From assembly GCA_903813345.2 (NCBI GenBank), contig CAIIXF020000002.1:4504001-4568000 (forward strand): a stretch of DNA of 64,000 nt, read 5' to 3'. The DNA comes from Owenia fusiformis (Eukaryota; Annelida; Polychaeta; Sabellida; Oweniidae). Made by a program: the position numbers and the translations under genes. How positions within the stretch are numbered: position 1 is the first letter of the stretch; every line of letters starts with the position of its first letter. The notes under the pieces were generated by a model. That model was not told the DNA's origin. It saw only the letters and a program-made list of their open reading frames with translations, and made no database searches. Positions 1 to 12,300 of this stretch are shown here, piece by piece.

Positions 1-910
1 AAGGATTGTACATAGTAGAGGGTAGACACTGAAAATGTAAGAGTTGAGGGGATTCCTCAATCATCAAGGAGGTGAGTCCCAAAAAAGTATTGAGGGAGGA
101 GAGGATTAACATTAGTTCATCAGGGCAAAGGGTGAACGCAGTCCTCCACTTTCAGAAATTATGCACCTGAGTAATCACTGTATATAAACCTTGACGGGGA
201 TCCTCGGCCCACATGGGGTACCCTTTTTGACATTTGGTATGGCAATAGACCCAAATTTTAGGATCTGGTATGAGAATGTCCCCTACATTATGATTTTGAT
301 AGTCAGATTTTTCCACTTTCTGGAATGAGAATGGTCGTGGAAAATGTGACCTCACACTTGTGGTACGGTATTGGTTGTTTTGGATCGTTTTCTTCATAGA
401 TTTGCCTTCTTCTCAAGGAATTCTTCAGTTTGAATATAAGCTTTTTTTCTACTTTGGACATTTGGTATGGCATTGGGCCTATATTAAGACATTTGGTATG
501 GCATTGGTCTTATATCTGGACATTTGGGATGGTATTGGTCCTATATTTGGACATTTGGGAGTTATTTTAGTTGGTATGGGAACATATTGATAACTGAGGG
601 TTCAGCCTATGAGCCCCACCAAAATTTATATATAGTGAACCCCCCAGGATAAAACTGTCATTTTAGAGTAAGCAATCTGTCAAATAAAAAGGAAATTACT
701 TCACTTCATACATGTGTGCATTTTCAAGCTTCCCAAAAATTATAGAAAAGTAAAAACACATCTTTGGAGCAAGTGAATTGTTATGTCACCAATTCTGGTG
801 GTGACATAAGAGAGAATGAGACACTGATGGGTTTATGCTAGCATTCCAAGAATAAAGAGAATAAATTTTCGGGAATAAATCCATAAAATATATCAAAACA
901 AAGCACTTAC
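1..910. other. HERC2 intron sequence with small repeats
   Basis: No coding signal in either strand matches HERC2 or any family I recognise. It contains a diverged tandem repeat of about 32 bp at 453-570 (ACATTTGGTATGGCATTGG core) and, at about 769-812, a fragment of the TATGTCACCA...GGTGGTGACATA interspersed family seen again at 10.6, 21.8 and 49.7 kb. Confidence 0.6.
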
Positions 911-3398
911 TTGTAAAGTATTTGACTTTTCTACAACCATGTCAGCTATAAGACTCAAGGTGCCTGTGATGTGATTATTTATAATAGTGTTCCATGAGTC
1001 CAGAACGTGTATCTTGCGAAGTAATGTCACAAGTTCTTCAGCAAGAGTACTGGAGTATGAAGCAGAGATTGACACAGGTGCTCGACGTCTACTGCTTCTT
1101 TTTGGAGAGTCTGGAAAATGAAATGATTTCTGTAAATTCATGATGCTCTATATTAGAGGTGACAGATTCACAGACTTTTTCAATTTCAAGGGGGTTCACT
1201 TTTGACAACTTTGGCCCTAAAATGGCGAAAACCATTTGAAAAAATGCTCAGAATGGTGAAAAACTGCATGATTTTGAAAGAATATTTGGCTGGCGAGGGA
1301 AGGGGGGGGGGGGTAGGGTCGAACCCCCCTGGCTATGGGCCTGTACATATACAGTGTACTGTGAGAACAACTATATCTAACTTATTTGTTCAAGTCATAT
1401 GATCATTTTTGTTGTTAGGATGCAATTCAAATTAATAAGATACACGATTCGAATTGTGTAACATGCCAGGACGATTTAAATGAACTCATGCATTGAATCT
1501 CTACCAAACTGATCAATCCATATGTCTATGATCCATTTTTTATTTATTTATTATTTTTTTATTTATTTATATATTTATACAAAGAATACATTAAACAAGT
1601 GCACATGTGCTTGTGGCTGGGCATCGGCATTATCAGCCAAGTTATATGATAAAACTCAATTAACAGTATTCAATCAGACATTAAAATAGGGGTTGTATTT
1701 GTGGAGGGTAACAGTGGTGGGGGTGACCTAGACATTTTTACATCGTTCAAAAAAGATGGCTATGATCCATCATTGAATCATATAGAACATAAAGGCTTAA
1801 AGCACTCTATCTGCTTTCCTCAAAATGCCTTTGCCATGTTTTACCAGTCATCAACAACTCACAGTTACAGACTCTTCCTTGAACACATTTTCTTGGACAA
1901 ACACTTACCAATAGGAACCAATGTATGGTCAGCGTTGAACACACTTTCTTGGACAAATACTTACCAATAGGAACCAATGTATGGTCAGCGTTGAACACAC
2001 TTTCTTGGACAAATACTTACCAATAGGAACCAATGTATGGTCAGCGTTGAACACACTTTCTTGGACAAATACTTACCAATAGGAACCAATGTAGGGTCAG
2101 AGTTACACGACAGCAGCACATGGCCGAGGATTTCAAACAGTTTAGTGACAAGTCCATCCATCCTCTCTGAATCTATTGTCACATCCCATGATGGCAAAAT
2201 AGCTTGGAGGAGATGTATAGTCAAGATCTACAAATATAAAGCTACATATTTTAAAATGGGTATATATATTTTTTAAATTTCATATCATACTAGCATAGTA
2301 TACATGTATACTCACACCCATTCTGTACTCTGAAGGAAAGTTTTAAAATGTCCCAAACAATTTCTGGGGCAAAATTCCGAAATGGAGAGTGGTAATTTTG
2401 GACATCAGTCACACATGTCCATATTTGGTCGAGGTCCCCTCCCAATAATATTAAAGAAACCAAACAACATGGAACATACTGTTAATATGAGATGTGAAAA
2501 TAAAAAGTGATATTTTACGAACACACTCCATGAATTTATACGCACCTCTCTTGGGAGATTATGTCCACCAATGTTATTCCCAGTTTGATGACTCAATGTG
2601 TTTAGTAGCAGGTCGATCCACTGGGGGGTACTCAGGGCTCTACATATCCCTGGCCTAGTGGCTATACTCTTAATAAAGCCAAGTGTTGCCCACACATAAT
2701 ACTGCTCCTTGGCTATGCTTCTACTCAAAGTATTGGCCGAATCTAAAGTGGAAAAATTAAAACAGAATTAATCTTTACAGATGCATTCTCTGTTTCTCAC
2801 TGAACTCCAGTTGATGAAATATCAAAAAAAAAAATTTAAAGAAATTAACAACAAGAAAAAATGACACATATATATTGCAGCCATATTTCAGTGACCCCTT
2901 ATACTGTAAACCCGATATTTAATTTGAAAAACATGCAAAATTTATGGTGTAATAGGACTGCTTATTTCTACATAAAATGAAACTACTATATATGGGGTGT
3001 TTGAGACCAAATATGAACATTATTCATGAAGCATTAAGATTTTTAGAGTAAACGGTGCAGAACTTTTGGATCAACTCTTGCATAATATAAGATATAAATA
3101 TCAGACAAACAGTAATTTTCATACTTATTGCTCAGATGGATAGATGGACAGAGGCATTCTAAATATATTTTTGAACTTTTTATGGCATAAGTTAAAATAA
3201 AATACAACTCACTTGATTTGTTTGTCCCTGCATCTACTAGTGTCCTCAAGAGCCCACAGAGGGCACTGATTGCTTCGGGCTGTGTCTGCTCAGCATAGAT
3301 TCCTGTACATACAGATAGAGTGCTCAGAAGTTGTAGGGTGCCCTGTCTTATCATAGCAGTGGGGTGGACCAGCTCTTCTTGATTCGCATTGTTGTTGA
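911..3398 (-). CDS. HERC2: HERC2 exons 36-39, last exons inside the window
   Basis: Exons: 3213-3398, 2546-2742, 2077-2227, 911-1110; residues about 2003-2248. Anchors in human order: [116 protein letters not shown]. Exon 39 ends in phase 0 with a GTAAGT donor at 910. The next human segment (toward the CPH domain) is not present between 1 and 910, so the following exon is outside the window. Exon 36 has one upstream copy of its acceptor plus 81 coding bases; exon 38 has three extra copies of its donor. Confidence 0.93.
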
Positions 3399-6300
3399 CT
3401 GGAATATATAAATATAAAAATAGTATTAAAGATACATATTAATTTCCCTACAGAGAGACAGAGTGCTAAGAAGTTGTAGGGTGCCCTGTCTTATCATAGC
3501 AGTTGGGTGGACCAGATCCTCTTGATTTGCATTGTTGTTAACTGGAATACATAAATATAAATAAAAAAAGTTTTGATGATGTATAGAGTATTGGTTAAAT
3601 GTTTGCTAAATGATTGTATTGGCCAAAATGCATCCAAGATGTGATAAGAATATCTTATTTAAAGATGGGTTATTTGTCATTTTTCACGAAACACAACTGG
3701 GAATATACAATGGAAGGGTTACATATACATGTGGAATGGTGGTTGGTAATGGCTGTTGTTTATATTCAATATAATGTAAACATTTTACTTTTTAAAGTTT
3801 GACACACTGATCTCACGATTCAAGTGATCAATATGCAATTTACAGAGTTACTTCACACCACTTAACCTTTTCTTCATTCTTACACCTATACAGTCATTCT
3901 ACAAAAAGCGAATATTATTAAATTCCGAGGCCATGATACAACTGATTCATTCAATGATTAGCTAAGGGTTGGTACCAAAAGTTTTGAAATAATGAGTTAA
4001 TTTTATTAAGGGGAAGGGGTTAATGACAGTTTTGTAGATATTTAAAACACCAAATCAGCTTTTTCAAATTTCATTATATGGATGGAAAGGGGAGGGCAAA
4101 ACCAAAAGAACTTCAACATTTTGACATCATCCCTACCCAAATGTAATTTTTGTAAACAAATTTTCAAGTATACATGTAATAAATCTAAATCATACAGTCA
4201 CTAGAAATAGACGGAAAAACTGCGCAATTTTTATTGATACAGGACACACAGAAAATCTAATCTAAAAACATAGCACAAAAACTAAAATCTGAATAAAATT
4301 GATTGTACGATGATGAAGCTAAAAAAATACTAGTTTCTGCATCTTTATCTCAAGTACAATAAACAAAATTTGGAAATAAACAAATAAATAAATAAATAAA
4401 AAATAAATAAAGAAATAAATTCATCATGTTGGACATTTTGAAAGATATGTTATATAAAATATATTCTTTATATTATACATTTGTTTCTTTATTCAACCAT
4501 AAACACAAAATCGACAATGATTCAAGTGAAAGTAATACACCTGAAAAAATCACAGATGAGGCCATAGTGACAAATGCAGAATTTGGAAATGTCATGAATG
4601 AAGCCAGACAGTGTGAACCATGTATGGATGGCAACCGAGGAACATGTACTCTTGAACTGGAGGATCAAGTATCTATACTTTTTGGGTTAGTCTCATCATA
4701 TTAAAGTAATATTTTTAATCTAGACAGATATTAAAAATAAGCTTATACACAGCCAATATAATTCAGCGCTGTTTCAGCATCAAAAAAATTCAGCGCTGTT
4801 CCGGCACCATTCTGGCACCAAATCCTTCCGGCACCAAAATTTGGCACTGGACTAGTCAGTCCATTTGGTGCCGAAACGGCACCTAAATTTGGCACCAAAA
4901 CAGTGTCGAAAATCAGATTGCATTGTGGGGGTGTACAGTATACAATTGTTGACCTCTCCAGAGGTCAACCGGGAAAATTGTATATATATATACATGTATA
5001 TCTTTTATTGACTCTTTGGATGTCATGACCTGACAAATTAGTCATTACAAAATGAAATTGTACAAAAACTACACTACACTACACTACACTATCTACTTGA
5101 AACTACTGTTGACCCGACCTTTGGTGTCTGTCAACAGTAGTTTCAAGGTTTACAGTCGAGGTATATGATTTTGACGGTTGACCGAATGGAGAGGTCTACA
5201 ATTGTTTTGTTAGTCCGAAGAAACTAATAATACACATATAGATGACAATCATCAATCGGCATGGCTTCTTTTCTCCGAACCATGCAAGTTATGCGTAATC
5301 ATTAGTAAATAATGTTAATTTTACGTTTCTATTTGTATTTTTGCTATACTTGTCGTCTAGTAAAGTCAAAATATCACTTTCATCAATGTTTACAAAATGT
5401 ACATTTTGTTAACCGCTAATCAACCAATCAGAATGGAGTATTTCAGTTGAGGTACTAACAATGTAAATTGTTACCTTTGCTATCCGCTATAGTAACAAAG
5501 TTTTTATTTTCAACAACAAAGGATTCAGCTTATTTTTACATTTGTTATACTTTTCTAAGATTTCTATATACTGGTAGTTAAAAGGTTTGATCAATGATGT
5601 GTACAGTGTATTTTTCATTTTCAGGAGCAGACTGGTTAACTATCATGGTTTATTTTAATTTATTTAAACTTTTAAGAGTTTTTTAGAAGAAAGGAGGTGC
5701 AAATAAATTATTCAAAAAATGTCTTGTTGGGAGATTTGCTTCTATTTTAAAAATCTCAAAATGAATGGCTCCTATAATATAACTTAAATGGTCTTGTTTT
5801 CCTTTGTTAAAATACTTGATTAACATTTTGTTTTACAATCATTTATCATGGTACATGTAATGTTAAATGGTTTGTACATTGTAAAAATTAAGGCATTTTT
5901 TGTTTTCGACTTTCAATTGCGAGTGATTCATGTTGAGCTCATTCCCCGAAATCGTACTCCATTTCTTTAATTAAAAATGTGAATAAAGTTACCAACATTA
6001 TCAGATCGTGAGAAAAATTCCTGAGATCTTGAGACGAATTATTTGAATCATACATATGAAACTCTCTTTTAAAAAGCAGTCAAACAAATAAATATAACTA
6101 TACTCAGCAGTTAGAAGCATGTATACAAGTGTCAGTTACATGGGAATGTATTTTCCAGAAAATCTAATAAGCAATCAAATAATATTTCTTTTCAGTTTTT
6201 TAAGAAGGTTTTGAAACTGAAACACAAACCATTTGAATTGATCAGATTGTTTTGAATACGCCTGAGTTTTGAAACTCTGCAATTCATTCAAATCATACTG

Positions 6301-9300
6301 TGACTGTAAACTATTCAGAAAAACTAATAAGTAAACTAATATATTTTCAATTTATCAATCTTTTGTAAGGTAAGTACAAAAATCAGAATAATATTATTTA
6401 ATAAAAATATTAATTGCTTATGAGTTCTGTCATGGGCCTTCAACTAGAAGGGTAGGCAACTTCCCATATTTCACACATAAGCATTGCCTTGCTTTTCAAA
6501 ATTGGAGAATGCACACATTCCAAGAAAATCTTGTTTTGTACTTTTTATTGATGATTTAAAGAAATAAGTCAAAAATAAAAACATGATTATCTACATACAT
6601 GTTGTTAATTTAATAAAAAAAATGGAAGTCATCATTATTATGACAATACAGAAAGTGAACATTCTCCCACAAATTATGTTTTTATTGGAATGTGTTCTTG
6701 AATAATTACCCACAATGCAATACTCATAGAGAACTTCTTGATACCTCTTATTCTTATTGGTCTTTTTTGTTTACTTTTACATGATATTGAATATATTTCT
6801 TGCTTAAATCATAATTGAAAATTGATTTTTATTCAAAATAATACTAAAACATATATATTTATTTATCTGATACTTTTTGAAATATGACCATAAAAGGGAA
6901 GCATGGCATTGCTCATTTTGAAGGTCTCATGTTGTTACAGAGTTGCACACCCTTCTAATTGAAAGCCCATGGTTCTGTCAATGAGCTTTCATATGATATA
7001 TACCACGTTGGATTAGTGGTTCATGGGAGACAATCATTATGAAACACCCTATAATATGCATAATTCCCTATACATTTTTTCCAGTTTTGATGGAGTAAAA
7101 CGCGTTGGTCTTAAACCAAATGAAACCAATTTCTCTATCTATTTACATGACAAAGATGATGATTCAACTAAAATGAAAATCAAAGAGAAATATCCTCAGC
7201 ACAAGTTCAATTTTCGGGCTTCACCTAGAACAAAGTCATTTTCATTAGGATGTGCAGTAATGGGAGAGAGAATTGGTGGTACACCAACAATGGGCACCTT
7301 AGGTGGCCACATAAGCTTCAATTCAAACATATATGGACTGACATGTCATCATGTTGTAAAGGGTGTGCCTCATGGAGGGGCGGTTGGAGTATACAAGAAT
7401 GAACAAGCTCGAATAACATGGGATCCAATAGGTACAGTGGAATGTACTATTGCACATGACCATCCTGGCAAACAAGTGGAAACATATGATATCGCACTTA
7501 TTAAGATGGCAAAACCCCAACAAGATGACTGTAGAAGTTGTGAAACAGACACAATTGATGGTTTGACACAGCAAAGAAATGAAAATCAAGGTAAATTATA
7601 GACATATTTGTTTACATGTAATATTGATTCTCCTAATATTTGTTCAATAAACGATGGAACAACAAAAATCATAACACTGACTGAATAACAAAATGTTTCA
7701 ATTTTCAAGCTGTTGGTGAAATCACAGTTCATAAGAAAGGAGCAGTAACTGGGGAAACAGAGAGTATCATATCAGATCTTCGATACGCTGGCAAAATTCC
7801 TTTTGAGATAGATGGAATCACAAAAGATGTTACACTTCTGAGGGCAATTCAGATAAAAAATGATGGCCCAATACCCTTCGCTAAAAAGGGCGATAGTGGA
7901 TCAATTGTCTACCATCGAGATGACAGTAAAAATTTAGTTATTGGGATGTTCTATGCCCTAGAAACAACAGATGAAGGGAACTTTGCTTATGCTTTCCCAC
8001 TGCAGAATGCTTTAGAGAAGTTAAAGGATATGTACCCAGATATTTTGCGAGATGCTACATTTGGACCAAATGGAAATGTTAAGTTTACATGCTATGGTGA
8101 GATATGTCAAGAAGCTATGGAAATATAGACAACATAGACATAGTATGATGAAAACCTTATGCAAATTGTGTGATATAAATAATGAATAAGATATATATAA
8201 ATAAGTATTTATTTGCTCAAACTGTTGAGTGCTTACACAGTATTTACATTTTAGATTGTGACTGCTTGCATATTAAATAAAACATATTTATTAATTCATA
8301 CGAGTATATGATAGATGGCAACTAGTGGAGCAACTTGAATGTCAGTGCTCGCCACTCACCCTTTGAACCTGTCTCAATTGCTCCAGTGCGTTTTTTCAAA
8401 CTCGGGCAGGCAGGCATGTTTTAATTGGTCTCCTAACACTCTTCGAGGGAGTTTTTCAATTTTACAATATTCCCTCATTTTTGCGAGCGACACTCGATCA
8501 CGATCACTGTGGTATTTTTAATATTTTTACTCGAGTGGCATTTTTCTGCCGAGTTGCATCACTAACGGCAACATGGATCGTTTGATTGATGTATGTAGCA
8601 TGTTATTTCTTGTTATTTGTTATTCCGTAACTATAGTTGTTATTCATTACATTGATGATAATAAATCTATGATTGATCAGATATATGTTGCTTTTTAATC
8701 AATTTAAATTAACTTTAAGTTAACAAAGGGGAAGGATTCAGAGAATAATGACATTTCAAATTGTGAAATGCACATTTAATAGTGGCAAAATAGGGATATT
8801 TCCCAGGACAAAATTTCTGAAATTTAAAAGAATTAAAATACAGTACAGCATTGGAATCAAGAGTTGAGAAGTATAGATTATAGAGTATCAATATAATGTC
8901 AATCAATTTTGTTCTTCATAACCAATCTTTAAAGTTATATCGATTGATTGATTTCCAACAGAGCTCAACAAACAATTTGGCAAACAATTGAAATGGAACT
9001 TTGACTCAACCAACAAATATTCCCAATTCAACAAAAAAGTATTTTCCAGGTACCAAGAATTGTTATCGACTATTATAGCTTAGTATTAATCATGGTGATC
9101 AATGATTTTCAATTCCGAGACACAGCCACTTGACTGTCACTCACCGCAGTCCAGCACCATAACAGAGAAACATTCAGTCATGCTCTCCACATCTGTCCAG
9201 AAAACCGACAAATCGAAATACTTGTTTATAGGTTAAAATAGTGTCCATTCAGGTTTGAAAAGATTACTTTGTATCCATCCTTCACATGTTGTCCAGATTT

Positions 9301-12300
9301 AGTTGAATTTTCTCAGTCCCATCAACTACACAATTAGTGACTCAATATGACAGTAAGAAGTTGTTGAACTATTGAGAAAGTATATGATTTCTTGTATGAT
9401 CTGATCTTATAAAAAATGTTTTGACTCCATTCTCCTCCCACTCAAAATGAAACCACCAATGGCATATTCAACCAAAACAATCAAGTTCAAATTAACTACA
9501 AACTATCAAGCAACAATACAAAATGGCGATCCCCTTCAATCAAAAAGTGATCAATATCTTCAAAACCTATTCAATAAAATACAAGTCTTGATTTGGAGAA
9601 AGAAGTTCATTAGTGTACTGCGCTAATCATTTTTTTATGAAAAATATAGAAATAGCACCCAAATTAAATTATGACTATTCAAAAGAAAACATTCAAATCT
9701 ATATTTAATATGTAAAAAATCAAAGTCTGAAGCTGGAGTAATGCTCAATTAGAGTGATAAACTTCGTTCTCCAAACCGAGAATAGTCCTTTCCAAAAAGT
9801 ATACTCACATGAATCTTCTTCATCACTGTCATCCTCATCATGTTCAGCTATAGATGGCGCCTCTGCAAGTCTCAGGTCATATTTGCCCTCTTTGCCCATT
9901 CTATATGAGTTTGTGCTTCCCGTGTCCCATTCAACTCTTATCCAACCATCCTCCCCTAGTTCACCGATGACACGTCCGAGGCTTGGCTGCGTCCCATCCT
10001 GAATTCAAAGAAATGATCAATAAATGAATTTGTTCAATCTTTCAAAGTTTTTTTTATCATCACATCTTCAATATCTCAACCTTCAAAATACAGTGTGGAT
10101 CTCGTACATTATACTTGAATAAAAGGACTTTCTGGCAAGAAAAATGACTTGTTCACTGTTGACTCAGATCTAAAGATCTCAAACTTGCACAATACTTTTA
10201 TTTCTAACTCATTCAAGTACTTATTATTCAAGTTATTGTGCATGTTTAAGATTTTTCAACCATCAGTAACAAGAGTCATTTATTCACAATGAATACAGTG
10301 TACCTGATCGCCCCATTTCCAGTCGACACCTCTCATAACCCTAGTGCCAATCTTCATCATGGCTGCCAATTCTGGCCCAGATATCGGTACAGTTTGTGGC
10401 TCCTTTTTGTGACGTGGTTCTTCTAAGACAGCGTGTACTGTGTGGATGTTCTCTGTCGTGTAACCATTGGGGTCAGGGCCTATAATAAAAGACATGATAA
10501 ATACAAAGAGTCAACATCAAAAATGTCACTACCTGCCATTTGTTACAGATGCTAAATGCCAACCACAAAATGTCAATCGCTAACACCATCCACAAAAAGT
10601 TGGCCACTATAACAATATGTCACCAGTTGTGGTGGTGACATAGTAATAGATAATTCAGCATTAATTTTCCTTCATATTGTTGGGCAATAAAGTTCTTAAA
10701 ACAAGGCCACTTTTGGTGGTGATATAATTAAATATAACATGGTTATGAGAAAAGGATAAAGCCAAAAATTTTTGATCACAAAATCCAATGTTCAAGTTGC
10801 CCCCCCCCCCACAAACACGTACCTGTGAGCCTAAGGATGCTCTGTGTCAATGCCAACAAGCCTGAGTTCAGAATGAGGCTGATGCTGTTGCCATGGTGTT
10901 CAGAGGTCAACATTCCCAGTACACTTAGCATGAATCTGCCAACTGGAAGGGTCCCTATGCTCAAGTCATCCTAAAACAGAGTGTACATAACTATACATAT
11001 AAGGTATGTTTTGATTTTTTTCTACATCTCCGTCTACCTACTTTATGACAATTCCAATTCCCACAGATACATGTACATGTGTATAATTTATTCAACAACA
11101 AATCTGTTGCCATGGTAATCAGTAGTAATAGTAGTCAATAGTAGGGTGATTCTTTTACATACTATTATGTTAAATTTGTTTTCCTGTTAATACACATATG
11201 GCTACATATAAGAATTCTAGTTGTCACAGAACTATTTTACCATGAATACCACGACAGGACAGAATTTGGAATTATTGCGTTTAACACCAAATATGAATAA
11301 CAACAAAGTTAAATAATCAGAATTTCTGAACCATGCAAGCAAGAATAAAACATGTTTGGTAGTTTGCATTTGACAGTATACCTTGCTGTTATCCTGGCCC
11401 TGGGAGCTTGGGTTGATTCCTTTAGACTTGAAGAACATTTCTGCTTCCAGTATACAGCTCCTCAGTGTTGAAATGCACCATTTGCTTAATTCACAGTACA
11501 TCATTTCAATGAGGATCTTATCACATGGAGGTATAAGTCCAATGTTGGTCAGACAATGTGGTAAAGGTTCCCTGGAAGTAATAAATTGTGTATATATATT
11601 GTATAGATGCACTTTTTGCATAATTCACAATACATCATCTCAATGAGGATTTTATCACATGGAGGTATAAGTCCAATGTTGGTCAGACAATGTGGTAAAG
11701 GTTCCCTGGAAGTAATAAATTGTGTATATATATTGTATAGATGCACTTTTTGCATAATTCACAATACATCATCTCAATGAGGATTTTATCACATGGAGGT
11801 ATAAGTCCAATGTTGGTCAGACAATGTGGTAAAGGTTCCCTGGAAGTATTAAATGCTGTATATTTATTGTAGAGTTACACCATTTGCTTAATTCACAGAA
11901 CATCATTTCAATGAGGATCTTATCACATGGGGGTATAAGTCCAATGTTGGTCAAACAATGTGGTAAAGGTTCCCTGGAAGTATTAAATTGTGTATATTTA
12001 GTGTAGAGTTACACCATTTGCTTAATTCACAGAACATCATTTCAATGAGGATCTTATCACAGGGGGGTATAAGTCCAATGTTGGTCAGACAATGTGGTAA
12101 AGGTTCCCTGGAAGTATTAAATTGTGTAAATTTATTGTAGAGATGCACCATTTGCTTAACTCTGTTTTAACTGGCCACTTTTTGAAACAAAAGATAGCAT
12201 AAATAAAATGTAAATGGCCCGGGTGAAAGAATCTAGAAGGAATAAAATGAAGCAAGACCCAATAAGTTAATTATATCATTTTTAACCCATATTTTAGACC

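Noticed and set aside
152-397. Minus-strand 81-codon ORF as the next HERC2 exon
   Set aside because: It does not resemble the expected downstream HERC2 sequence, and no fitting acceptor or phase was found.
11549-12151. Additional HERC2 exons with [20 protein letters not shown]
   Set aside because: Only the leftmost copy leads into the rest of exon 32 and a donor; outer copies run into stops without a donor.
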